The notes under the pieces were generated by a model, which was not told where the DNA came from, searched no databases, and worked only from the letters and a program-made list of their open reading frames with translations. From the NCBI GenBank assembly GCA_025345505.1, contig JANVCC010000073.1, forward strand, positions 4,787,448 to 4,851,447: a stretch of 64,000 nt of DNA. Direction: 5' to 3'. The position numbers and the translations under genes were made by a program. The DNA comes from Todiramphus chloris collaris (Eukaryota > Chordata > Aves > Coraciiformes > Alcedinidae). Positions 37,101-48,020 of this stretch are shown in pieces (the first letter of the stretch is position 1; each line of letters starts with the position of its first letter).

Positions 37101-39057
37101 AGTTAACAGCTAGCTCAAGAGTTGGACGAGTATTAAAAGAAACCAAACAAGTTTACAGCAACTGAAAAATGTATGGATGGCATTGAAAAGTGGCATCCTA
37201 TGGCATGTAGCTGTTCCTTTAGCTGAATTTCACAGTCAACCAGTGTGCCGTCAAACATGCAGTTCTGTCTTTGCTGGAACTGAAACTTCAGTGCTTCAGA
37301 AAGTTGTTTCTCCATACTGTTATTACTTCCAGTTTAAACATCTCATTTCATAGGAGCCAATAATGGTCAGCGTTTGAAATCATGTGTTCTGTGGGTATCT
37401 TGTTTAAATCATATATTAAGTATCAAATTCAAAATCACTTAAAGATATGAATACTGTGTTCTGCTACAACCTTCCCAGTGGTCTTCAGGATTTGCCCAAA
37501 GGCAACTTTGCAGGACATGCTAAGTTGTTCTAACGGAAAGCATTGTGGTTTTGAGAATAGCTTCAGAGAAACTGCCAGGTCACCACAGTTCCATGGTAAA
37601 AGTCTATTATTGATGCCACCAGGGAATTGGCAATGGTGACTTGACCCTCATTACCTTGAATGTGATGGGGGCTTAAAACAGCCCAGTCCTTCACAGACAG
37701 CCTAAGTGCAGTTAGTGCTGGTTGGAGTAACTCTGTCTCGGTGCCATCACCATCTTCTTCTCTTTCCTATTCATTCAGTGGTAGTTAATCCACTCGTTTG
37801 AGGATGATGCTGTGCACACGTGCACATGCTGCCTCTCAGGAAGCTCTAGGAGTCACTTGAGGCTTGATACCTCGCAGTAGCTTGTTCAGGCAGGAAGCAC
37901 CGTGCAGTCCTCTGTGCTGGATGCTTTCCAAAGCCTGCTGTGTTAGGGGCTGAATTCATGGCTCTTTGCACTTTTTTTTTTTAGAAGCAATGCAGAGGCA
38001 AATCTCTGAATTACTAAGATGAGAGCTTGAATACAGGTGATCCTGAGAAACACCCCACAGTAAACATGGGCCTATATTGCTGCAGAGAAATGGATTGCTT
38101 GCCTCTTGCTATTGCTCTGTGTGACTGCTTTAAACTACTGAGTCTATCCCTCATGATCCTTAACTCATCTATCTACACAGATGTCACTTTGTTAGTGTCC
38201 TTCCTCCAACTCATTCTAAACCATCTCTTTAAGAAGTCAGAGAATTGTGTTCCAAAAAATGAAAACTTTTATGATACAATGAAAACCTGCGTTAGTGTGC
38301 AAGTCATCTAGCAGCTGTTTTGAGTGTACTGTTCTGCAGAGCTGAACTTCTGGATCCTTGTTCTGCACAATGAATTAAAAGGGATAATTTTAAACTTTGA
38401 ACCGAGTTACAGAGAGCACATGGACATTTGAAATCTCATTTGTACCACTGTGTTTAAAATAAAGTGAAGGAAAAGGCCTATGGACTAAATATCCACTGGC
38501 TATTGTCTGCAATGCCAAAAAATAAATTAGTTCCATATTTCATGTTCAGGTTGAAACCTTGAAGAGGCACATGAGAAGATTAAATTTTTTGACACGTTGA
38601 ATGTTTTCACAGTAGCAAAAACCTAGATATAACTTCATGCTTTGTGAGTTGAATCAAACAAATATTCAAACAAAGCAAGCAGTTTGACATGCTCACCAGT
38701 CCTTTTGACTCTTGACGTATAAGATTAAAAGGGATCTCATTTCCAGAAAAGACCTTTCAAACCATCTCTCCTGAATGTATATTTTCAGCCCTTAATATCT
38801 TCCAATTACATGCTCACTTATCTATAATAGCTTATGAAACATTATTCTGTTAGTTAACACTACATTCAGATTACATGGATATTAATAGCAGCATAAAACC
38901 ATGTGCATCGTTACAAAAACTTCATCTTGGAAGCATCTTGAAAACCCTAACTTTAACACTGAGTGGCTCCACAAATGTCTTACCAGAACATTTGAAGATC
39001 AAATATCCTCATTACCTCAGATACAAACACTTCAAGCTAGCAAATTAATGCTCTACA
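34181..39057. other. Unique non-coding DNA, no gene seen
   Basis: Open frames are 108 codons or fewer and unrecognised. At 36007-36159 (+) a roughly 51-codon stop-free frame with six CpG has coding-like composition but no upstream ATG and no clear splice sites. A T11 run lies at 37972-37982. No mobile element or RNA gene was recognised. Confidence 0.5.
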
Positions 39058-39118
39058 CTATTAATTACTTTAAATATGTAAAGTATTTTACTTTACGCTA
39101 TTAATAGCTTTAAATATG
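39058..39118. repeat. Imperfect 40-bp period direct repeat
   Basis: A 21-base word beginning CTATTAAT and ending TTTAAATATG occurs at 39058-39078 and 39098-39118, with two mismatches. It is a small local duplication in AT-rich DNA. Confidence 0.75.
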
Positions 39119-40119
39119 CCATTAGAAAACACATGCTATCATTTTGCTGAAAGTTGACCCATTCCAACTTTATATACACTGATATCAGTTATAGAAATGG
39201 TGGGGTTTTTTTTTGTCTAGACCCATCAAGATTTATGCACAGATGTGCAAACACCACAACAGAAAAAATATTTCTAAAAGCTATAAAAATAGCAATATGA
39301 GGAACTTGACTGAAGGTCTTGATTTTTCTGCAGAACCTCCCAAAGTCCTCAAGGTTGTGCTTAGCTCCAGGATGTGCAAAGTCTCTTTGTTATGATGTTG
39401 AGGATAGGGATGTGTTTATAGTTTCCAGACCTAATCTTCTGAGTGACAGTAGATACATTTGTTTCTGAATCTTGTAGTATTTAATGTGAAGGAGATGGTT
39501 CAGATGGGAATGAAAGGCTTATGGTGAGGGTAAGAAACAGAAAATTTATTTTTAGGGTACATTTAGAGTGAACAATAAAATAGGGACTGGTATTTGAGAA
39601 AGCAGTGTTCAAACAGCTAAGTTTATTCCTGTATTTCAGAAGACTTACAAGTACAGAAGCAGGCAGTAAATTGAGATCCTCAACTTCTGCTTCCTAAATC
39701 CCCTTTAATTCTTGATAGAACCAGAGGCTAGTGGATATATGTCTGCTTGAAGCTAAGTGTAAACTGGATGGCCCACCTTTCCCCAGCATTCCTTCTGGTT
39801 CTGACTGCCTTTTGAGATACAGCAATAAATGTTGGTCCTCCATAGTGAATTCAAACCTATATCAAACTCTAGCCATAAGCATTGCTCAGCCTTCTGAGAA
39901 ATAACAGTAACACTTTTTTTTTTCCTGCTGCCACACTGTCCATGTTTGTCCTGCAGCCTTGCAACATCAAGTAATAAATCAACATCTTCTGCTGTTTTTT
40001 TTTTTTTCTTAAGCCCTAGATCAAAGCTGAGTCCCAAGAATAACTTGTGGATACTTTGAAAGTGAAGATTGGATAATCCCTCTTCTGACCTACGTTTTAG
40101 GACAGAAATAAGAGGAGTC

Positions 40120-41290
40120 CAGTGACAATACTGATGGAGAACTTAGGGTTCATAGTGGGGTAAAGATCCCTAAGGTTAAAGAAAACTTGGGATTCTGCAG
40201 ATTAATTTTAAGATTACTGCTTGTGGTGTGTGCCAGCTGGGCTTGCTGCTGGTTACAGTAGAGATGGACAGATCCTTGTTACCTGGCAATGTGCAGGAAC
40301 GGCTTGGTTTATATTTGCAGTGACATAAGGATGGAAAAGGTGCAGGTAATGGTGACAGACCTTGGGGCTAGGATCAGAACTGGTGCTGAGGTTGCTAATG
40401 TTTCAGAACTAGTTCTGGTGACCAAAAGGGCTCCCTGGGGTTAGGGTTTTGAATTACAGGGTAAAAGTTTTATCACTCCATCCGGTGAGGACCACAGGTC
40501 TGGAACAATGCCCAGCGTCTGGAGTTCATTGCCTTGGTGTGAATTTAGGGTTTGGATTTGGGGCAAAGAACCAGATGTCCTGGGGCTTAGTTCAAGTTCA
40601 ACATAAGCCTCAGGCGTGCATCTGATGTTATTGTCAAGGGCTACATGGTCAGATCAGAAAGTTTTGGAGGGGGAAGGAGGAGGTGATGCTGTTAGCTTTT
40701 TATTTATGCTTATTCTTTTGTAGGGTGCCTTGAGTTGATTTAGGCGTTGGACTAGTGTCAGGTCTGTAAGATATTGTAGATGCTGAATATATTTTAAATA
40801 AAAAAAAAAAAATCCAAAATTCTTGTTCGTGATTCTAGAAGTCTCGCTGGGATGAAATGCCAGCAGGGAAGGAGTGTTTAGCAGTAGCTTCAGAGCAGGC
40901 TAGGATTAGATTTAGAGTAAATCTCAGGTAATCTCGTGGCTCAGAAAGGCTTATTGGTTTTCAGTGAGGGAGAATATTGTCAAGAGTGAAGGGTTATGGT
41001 AAATTCTGGGTTAGTGTGGTTTTCTGGGCTTGCCTACGGGTGAAGGATTTTGTATTGTTAGGGCCAAAGATGAAAGCTTATTGTTAAGTCATACAAGTCT
41101 TATGCAGTTAAAAAGGGCAAGTGGCTTGGGTTTAGATCAGTTATAAGTTCCTGGTTTCATTTAGTATATGACCAGCTCTTGGGTTTGAATTTGGAACTCC
41201 AGGGACAGGAAAACTAAGTATAGTGTTCTATGTCTGCAAGATCCAGCGGATCAGGGTTAGGACCAGTGCTGAGATAGAGATTATGTTGTA
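40120..41290 (+). repeat. Degenerate TTAGGG-like minisatellite block
   Basis: The + strand is G/T-skewed and repeatedly returns to related words. TTAGGG occurs at 40143-40148, 40441-40446, 40545-40550 and 41059-41064, and GGGTTAGG at 41254-41261. CTAGGAT variants are near 40368 and 40900. One longer phrase recurs: TAGGATCAG..TGGTGCTGAGGTTGCTAATG at 40369-40400 and TAGGACCAGTGCTGAGATAGAGATTATG at 41258-41285. This suggests a very diverged tandem array related to, or convergent on, telomere-like sequence. The array period is not resolvable by eye, and chance G/T skew is the alternative. Confidence 0.4.
40800..40812. repeat. Poly-A run, 13 bases
   Basis: This A13 run lies inside the G/T-skewed block. 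No adjacent retrocopy is recognised, so it is treated as a simple homopolymer. Confidence 0.85.
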
Positions 41291-42169
41291 TAGATAAAAT
41301 GACCATCACCTGAGATTTCAGAAAAGACACTGGATTTACATATGTATATGAAATTAAAGGTGTAAACTCTCCTGTATTGAAAACAAGCTTAGCTATTAGG
41401 ATCTATAATAGCCGTACTCCTTGTCAGCCAGGCACAGAAATAGCCAATACAATAAATTGCCATCCCTAAAAAATGATCAGTGATTTATAAATTATCACTG
41501 TAACAGATGATCCCACTGTAGCAACATTAACTACAAAACTATTAGCATCAGTGGAAACCGGGAACGGGAAAACAGAAAGAAGAAAGTTTCCAGTTTCCCT
41601 GGTAAGCTGGCAGACTTGACTCCTTACAGCTTCAAATGGAAAGTTATGATAAACTGAACTGATTTTCCTTCTCTGTTTTATGTTCTTTAAGTGAACTATT
41701 CATGCCAACAGCAGGTCATGGAAGAAAGGAAAGAAAAAAGGAAAGAATAACGTTGCAGTGGTTTCATCAGGTTCCATGTGAAAACAGAAATCATTTAGTG
41801 ACCTGCCAGCCCTTCTTTAATGCTGCTAACTAGTAAAACTAACTAGTAAAAGGTTTTTGGTTTTGTTTCTGTTTTTTTGTAGCCACTGTAATGAAAGCAT
41901 CGAATTGTATTGCAACAAAACTACTAAGTAGTAATTTGACATCCTTCGGCTCTGGGACTTAAAAAAATCTTCCTTTCACTGTTAATTGTTGAGAGGATGT
42001 GTTTGGTGTTCTGAACTTTGCATATTAATCCAGTTTCACAGTTTTCTGGCAGCTATTGCTCCAGGAAATGCTACCACTCGGTCGTAATGCTAGAGACATT
42101 TTAGAGTTAGCCAAAACATTTCATAGAAGAACCCCCATGAAGAAGCATTCTAGTTTTCCTCTAAAGTAG
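41291..42169. other. Unique non-coding DNA, no gene seen
   Basis: The segment is unique sequence with a purine tract at 41720-41748. It also contains a perfect tandem 13-mer (CTAACTAGTAAAA) at 41826-41851. No open frame of note. Confidence 0.6.
41826..41851. repeat. Two perfect tandem copies of a 13-mer
   Basis: CTAACTAGTAAAA is present at 41826-41838 and 41839-41851 with no mismatch. Each copy carries the palindrome ACTAGT. It is a local slippage duplication. Confidence 0.9.
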
Positions 42170-42500
42170 GTAATTTCAAAACATACATTACCAAAATCAA
42201 TATTAGTAATTTTAATTAATATTTAAGGAACTGTGTAAACACACATTTTTTATAAATGTCTTCAATTAGATTTTGTATTCCAGTTCAGGTTTATTCATTT
42301 TATGTTTACATATATATTATTAAATTAAGGTTTCATCTACCACCCAACCAGCACACTGCTACAACATCCTTTTTATTGCCTGGGAAATATATTTTATGAC
42401 TTCACAGGAAGACTTTGGAAAATGTGACTACTGTAAAATAAACGATAATGATAAAATATTTATCATGGTTTGAATTGCTAAACCATTACTTTTTGATAAC
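42170..42500. promoter_or_regulatory. AT-rich candidate conserved element
   Basis: A complex AT-rich block with homeodomain-type cores (TTTTAATTAATATTTAA near 42211-42227, TAAATTAAGG near 42320) and AAATAAACGATAATGATAAAATA near 42440, which carries GATA-like words. It lies about 0.2 kb upstream of the candidate miRNA hairpin. There is no open frame. The regulatory reading is inference from texture. Confidence 0.25.
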
Positions 42501-42702
42501 TGAAAGAATACCGTACAATAAAGAAAATGTTGGTGTTTCTGTTGTCCTAATACAAAGCTCTCTGGAGTAACAGTTTAGTTCTTCTTCACAGGGCTCTGTA
42601 ACAATAATAGTAATAATAATATAAGCCTGGTTGTATTCTTCAGCATAGTATTTAATCAGGAGCTTACATCTCAGCTAAAGACTGTGGAGATTCCTATACC
42701 TG

Positions 42703-42764
42703 CTTAGCAGCACGTATTTAAAGGACATTTGAAATCAGAGCCATTATATATTGCTCTGCTGAAG
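42703..42764 (+). ncRNA. Candidate miR-15/16-family precursor hairpin
   Basis: The 5' arm starts CTTAGCAGCACGTA (42703-42716), identical to the same region of miR-16 precursors and containing the family seed AGCAGCA. A 22-nt mature product would span 42705-42726. The 3' arm 42741-42764 begins CCA and ends CTGCTGAAG, as in mir-16-1. By hand, 42703-42724 pairs with 42741-42764 through 18 base pairs (one G-U), with three small internal mismatches, two 1-base bulges and a 16-nt loop. The mid-stem differs from miR-16 as I recall it, yet still pairs, which suggests compensatory change. The basal stem below 42703 is only patchily paired, and no mir-15 partner with the same seed is seen nearby. It may be an active lineage-specific paralogue, a decayed copy, or coincidence. 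Confidence 0.45.
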
Positions 42765-42775
42765 CTGTTCAAAAT

Positions 42776-43584
42776 ACATCTGCATGGTAATGTGAGAGCC
42801 TGACAATCTAATATTAAGTAGCGAAAGATTTTTCCCTGGAGTTGTGAAGTTCAGCATTTCTGAAAATGAGGCAGTGCTTTAGGAGCTAAGTGTTAGCGTG
42901 GTCTGCAGGTCACAACTGAAGAATAAATAACGTGAGCAAGAATGTACAAGAAAGCTCGAACTACAAGCAACTGGCTAATAACTGCTGGCAGGTTCAGCTG
43001 TGAATCATACTCAGCTGAGGGGGACTGGCTGGAAAAGATAGCAAACAGATGTAAAGGCATTTTTAAAATTCTACAGAAGTAGCATTAATCCCAAAACAGT
43101 GCAGTGAGGATTCCCATATGACTATTTTGCATATAGCTCATCAAATGAAAGCCGTATCTTCTCATAAAATGATAGTTTGTTCAGCCTCATATGTGATTTT
43201 TCTTTCAGCTGTGTCCAACAAGCTATTAGTAAATACATTTCACTTGTAATGATTTGTGCAAGGGAGTGGGAGTGATTTTCCAATCAGTTGAGGGAAAAAA
43301 GTTTTTGAAAATGATAGTGTATGGAATTGAGAAGATTTTGATTTTATTTTTCTAGGCAGCCCCTGGTACAGCCATCATTGTCAGCAGATGCAGCGGTTAC
43401 GTGATTGCGCTGAAAGCAACATCCAGAGATTTTCTGTAGAAAACAAAAGCACCTTCTTTTGCTTATTTATGTAAACGGTAAAAGGAGAATTCTGGGCCGT
43501 GTTTGGCTTTAGATGTTAAAAGGGCTTGTTTTCAACTGAGCATTTCCTTGAGGTTTGTTTTTTTTTCAGCATCATCATTTTGCA
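42776..43584. other. Unique non-coding DNA, no gene seen
   Basis: This is unique sequence downstream of the candidate hairpin. A modest CpG cluster occurs at 43395-43412. No second hairpin with the AGCAGCA seed, no open frame of 60 codons and no repeat was recognised up to the MIR remnant. Confidence 0.55.
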
Positions 43585-43700
43585 TTTACTGTGCAATTTA
43601 CGGATGAGGAAATCGAGACGCAGAGAAGTTGAGTAATGTCCATGGGGTCAAGCAGCACTAAGTACCAGAGTTACAAACAGAGCCTTTACTTGCAGCAAAT
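43585..43700 (-). mobile_element. MIR-type SINE remnant, minus orientation
   Basis: The + strand reads as the reverse complement of the MIR/CORE-SINE body. The words TTTACGGATGAGGAAATCGAGACGC / AGAGAAGTTGAGTAA correspond to the familiar MIR antisense run of the CAGATGAGGAAACTGAGGC type. They are followed by diverged GTCA-AGCAGC-ACTAAGT-ACCAGAG in the right order. MIRs are ancient, tRNA-headed SINEs mobilised by L2 and no longer active. Boundaries are approximate, and the tRNA head beyond 43665 is poorly preserved. Confidence 0.7.
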
Positions 43701-43917
43701 ACTGAGTCATAACGTGTCTCCTGCGGCGGCACACGCTGTCTTAGAAATGATGCTGTTCCTCTTTCTCAGCTCCATTTGTTGTTGTTTAATCTTGGATATA
43801 CACCCTTTACAAGTAGCTTTTCACTAGATAAAAGGAAAGGTCCCATTCTTTAACATGTCACCTTTAAGAGCTGAATTGATTAAATTATTCATTTTTGATA
43901 CGGTGTGACTGAGAGGA

Positions 43918-44042
43918 TGAAGTACTCAACTGGAGTTTAGGATGCTGGGTTCTCTTCCTCGCTCACTTAAAGGTCTGAAGATTAGCCTTTGACAAGTGTC
44001 TTCCCCACTTTGGGTTTCACGTTCTCAATCTGTCAGTTTGGG
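43918..44042 (+). mobile_element. MIR-type SINE remnant, plus orientation
   Basis: In forward orientation the segment shows the MIR order. A head-to-core region GGAGTTTAGGATGCTGGGTTCT (43932-43953) is followed by a diverged middle. Then comes the core CTTTGACAAGTGTCTTCCCC (43987-44006) and TTTGGGTTTCACG..CTCAATCTGTCAG (44010-44036), matching the family run ending CAGTTTCCTCATCTGTAAAATGGG. It faces away from the minus-strand copy about 0.2 kb upstream, so the pair forms a diverged inverted repeat. Ends are approximate. Confidence 0.7.
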
Positions 44043-44653
44043 TTTCTTTTTAAATTTATTTTTTAAAAACACACAACTTTTTCTTTTTTCCTTACTCTTT
44101 TTCTCTCGTTGTCCGCTGCCAGAGCAGCAGGGGTGTGTATTTCTACAAATAATTCTACAGTTTCCTAAAAGAAAAGATAAACAAAACCTCAGAACAATGG
44201 CAGTGAACCCTACCTTTTGATAGCTACTCATTCACTTAGTCTGGATTTTCACCAGAAAATGATTAATCCATAAAGAACTTTGCCATGTATCATCCCAGTG
44301 CTTTTTTAATTGCAGCTTGTTTGTTTTGACAGGTGTTGTGGTTTTTTTTTGTTCTTATCTCTAAATCATACTTAGATGACCCACAGCTTTATTTATCCAG
44401 TTTACTGTAGTTTGGATAGCAGCAGTATTATCTGAAAAAGATAGAACAGTACAAAGATCCAACAATTTATCTTCTAAGTAATATCACTGTTAAAATACCA
44501 CTCGGCGCCTACATTCAGTAGATAGAATATAGAGCACTCACTGTTTTCATCTATTTTTTAAAGTAAAAAAACAAATAAGGAAATAAGGAATGAAACATTT
44601 GACCATCAGGGAACATTCATCATTTCTTACCTGAGAGAAGGACATAAAAGGCA

Positions 44654-44676
44654 CCCCCCCCCCCCCCCCCCCCCCC
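44654..44676 (+). repeat. Poly-C run, 23 bases
   Basis: Twenty-three uninterrupted C on the + strand are preceded by GCA and followed by AAGTT. This is by far the longest G/C homopolymer in the window. Such runs are highly mutable and the assembled length may be unreliable. The complementary poly-G can form intermolecular quadruplexes and the C strand i-motif-like folds. Confidence 0.95.
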
Positions 44677-47600
44677 AAGTTAAGAATGATGTGTGGTCTT
44701 TTTATATACAAAAAGGTATTTCTGTTTAGCTGTGTCATCTTGTTCTGCTGTTTATCCAGGTGCTGGGTGGAAGAGGCTCATGTATGAACCCCCCAGCCCA
44801 TTTCACTCCATGCAGTTACCAGTCGGCCACTCCTTACGTGTCTATCCAAACTTAGGGCATTGAGAAGCTCTCTTAAGAATGGTCAAGCCAGCAGATGGAA
44901 ACAGGGAGGAGAAGTAAGGCTGTGCCAGAGCCTCTCATCTCTTCTACATCGTGATAAACTCTCCTTTTCCACAAAATGGTAAAGTTAATTTACTGCAAAA
45001 TTAAGTTTTATCAGCAAAATCTGATGTATTGCAATGAAGTAGAATTTCTAACCTCTGCTTTACCCATACCTAAATTTGGTTCTTTAATATTTTGCTGAGT
45101 AGTGTTTCTTTGCTAAATAATTAGCCATATATATATAATGTTTGTAGAACCTGGATGAATAGCTCATTATCTAGGAAAAAAAAAAACCCCTGACAATGCA
45201 AGTTTTGGGTCAGAGTTGAAAGGAGGAATGAGGAGCCAATTGTGGAATGACAGATTTCTGTTTTCTTCCATTGATTTGTCCTTGCATGTATTTGTAGTAG
45301 TAGGTGCATGTTTGAGAAGTGTTCAGATTCACTTTTGGTAGAACAAAGTTACCAAACATAGCTCACTGCTTAGCAGAAAATAGATTGTCAACTCCAAAAA
45401 AAAAAAATGGATTAAAAAATCAAGTCACTTGAATGTCAGTTATCTCACCCTGTCCCTCCCTGCAATTTCTCAATTAACCTAATTTGACTGAGAGGAACTG
45501 GTGCTTGTTCAATCTACTTAAATGAGTGTAAAAATGTCAGATTTTTAGACTTCAGGAGCTTTCCTGGATCCTGTTGCAATCTGGATAAAATCTATGGATC
45601 TTTAAGAGTCTGTCAGTTGTAGCAATGGGCTCCATAATGCCCCACTTGCCATGGCTGCACTACTCCTTCATCTGCCTCAATCCCCACTGCTGAGGGCTTC
45701 TGACAGACCAGAACCAGCTGTGCCAATTCTCCAGTGGCCCCAAGGAAAGGCACTTCCACCTCCTGCAAGGCCTTTTGTGAGTCAGGAATGTTAGCAGGTC
45801 TTTGAGTAACTCCAGGGAAGACTAGTAGTGCATTCCCAGTCACAAGGCCTCACAGCTTTGTTGTTTTGTTTTATTTGTTGGGGGTTTTATTTATTTTATT
45901 TGCTCTTCAAGGGTTTAACTCCTAGAGTGTAGTCTGACACCTAGAGTTCTACCTATGAAACCAGTTACAGGTAAATGTGAGAGCACTTACCATACAAATA
46001 CATGGTGCACTGTAGCAATCAGGTGATTAGGACCTAAATGAAGTAATTGTGCTTACAATTACTTGCCTTCTTGCTTGATCACAGCCAGCATTGAGAGGAG
46101 ACTGCTTATAGAAGTTTCAATGTGGTATCAGCCTAATAATAGAACTACAGACTTCAATCAGAGAGCAGTAAGAATAACTAAGTAGTCTCATAACTATGAA
46201 GAAGAATAAGCAAGAAAACAAGTTTCTGTTTCTAGTTTCTGCAGGCTTTTCAGTGGTAACAGATAACACACACTGCAGTTTTAGTGAAAACTGGTGGTAT
46301 TTAAAAGGAAAACTTTTAATGTAAAATGTCAACACAACCTTTGAATACTTTTCCTGCACTGTTCTGTGGAGTATGAAAGGACATACTGCATCCTTTCCTG
46401 TAGGAAGCTGGTCTTCCTTACGTGGTTTGTATTCATCCTGAACCACCCCTGAGCATCTCGCAGGAGTGCTGTGGCTGGGTCTAGGCAGATGTGCTGTGCA
46501 GCTCAAATTAGTTTTCAGGTTTCAAATCATGCTGAATTTGCAGCCATCCCATGCAGCTTATCATACAGTCATCCCATCAACATGAAAAGCTATTTTCTTG
46601 TGCTAACAGGCTGGTTTTAGTATCTCACTAGACTCATCAGTTGGGTATAAAAAACAGGAAAAAAAAAAAAAGATTCTGTGCCACCTCAGCTTTCTGAACC
46701 ATTCCAAGCATTCAGATATGACAATGTTTTGATTATATTTATGTAAAATGTTGTGGGTTCCCCCCCACCCCATGCATTCTTCATTGCATGTATTAGGTTA
46801 GTTTTTTACTGTGTTCTGGGGTTACACTGGTAGTGTTCTAACACGACAATGCATAACCAGCTTGAGTAGCAGCACAACAGGCTTCTGTCTTCTCTGTGGT
46901 TTTTACATGCCACAAATTAACACACTGGAGCTGGTCATTAGCCTTTTTTTCTGGTAGGCAGAAGAAAAATCAAAGAATTGTTGAGTGCTGTAAACCTGGC
47001 AGGAGGCTGACAAACTGGCAGATCTCTCAAATCTGAGCTTCTGGATCATGAATACCTCTGCACTGCAGTCCTGAGAAAGACAGTGCGGGTGGGAAGGATC
47101 GTTGAGTTGGTCCACTCCCAAGGTAGAGTGGATGAAATAGTTTGTTTACATGCATGTAGTGTTCAGGTGGCTGTGCACACGAAGTGCTGGCCTTGCTCCT
47201 GGTTCACATCTTGGCTGCTTTGTACGCTTCCGAGTCATCATGGTAGTGTGTTAGACTGTTAAGATTCTCCAGCAACTGGTGGTCATGTTTGAATAGCAGT
47301 TATTTAAATGAAGCATGGTCTTACACTTTTTGATCAAAAAGAGATGAAGAAATGTTTTCAAGTGGGGTGGTTGAGCCGTCTGTGTAGATGTATAGTTGAT
47401 GTGTGTTCAGTAGCTCCTTTGTCAGTTCTGTTTTTGACTTTTGGTTAGAAGCTCTCCACTGTTAAACTGTTACATAGAGTAAGCTGTTTATTTTGTTCCC
47501 ATTTCATTGATTTAGTTAGAATAATTGTCTGTGGTTCACTAGATTAATAATTTTTCTATACAGACATTAAATTATCTATTCTCTAGTTTGTAGCTCAACA

Positions 47601-48002
47601 TTTTCTCCCTCTTTTGATCTTGTTAGTATCCCTATTTTTATCCTGTTAGAATACATACTACACTCTCTCTCAGCATATTGGTATAATCAGATTACATCCA
47701 GGACTTGGAATATTTCCCACAGTATTAAAACCTTGGAGTCATTTGGAATGTAAAATGCTTCAATAATTTCTGTATAACATTTTAAATGTTTTTGTTGGAG
47801 GGAAATACAAAGCCACACAAAGCAGGGTTTTGAAAAAAGGGGATCTCGAGCATATGGGGTCAGTAATTATTTCTGCCCTCCGTGTCAAAATAAGTATCGA
47901 CCACGTATTCTGTAATCACAAAACATGAAAACCTACCATGCAAATAATTTCTATTTCAGATGAACATTGAATCTCTATTCCATTGCAACTTGGTTTTTAA
48001 TA

Positions 48003-48020
48003 GTATTATATAAATAATAC
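48003..48020. repeat. Perfect 7-bp AT hairpin
   Basis: GTATTAT (48003-48009) and ATAATAC (48014-48020) are separated by ATAA. It is a small perfect inverted repeat in AT-rich DNA with no T-run or other terminator context. Confidence 0.7.

Noticed and set aside
39753..40037. 94-codon minus frame with lysine clusters as a nuclear protein
   Set aside because: The lysines come from T-runs at 39914-39923 and 39995-40007; there is no other support.
46117..46506. 129-codon open frame on the minus strand as a gene
   Set aside because: It is the longest frame in the window but matches no family I recognise, has no splice context, and is about as long as chance predicts for six frames of AT-rich DNA.
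47744..47754. miR-1-like TGGAATGTAAA
   Set aside because: There is no hairpin partner in the preceding or following 80 bases.
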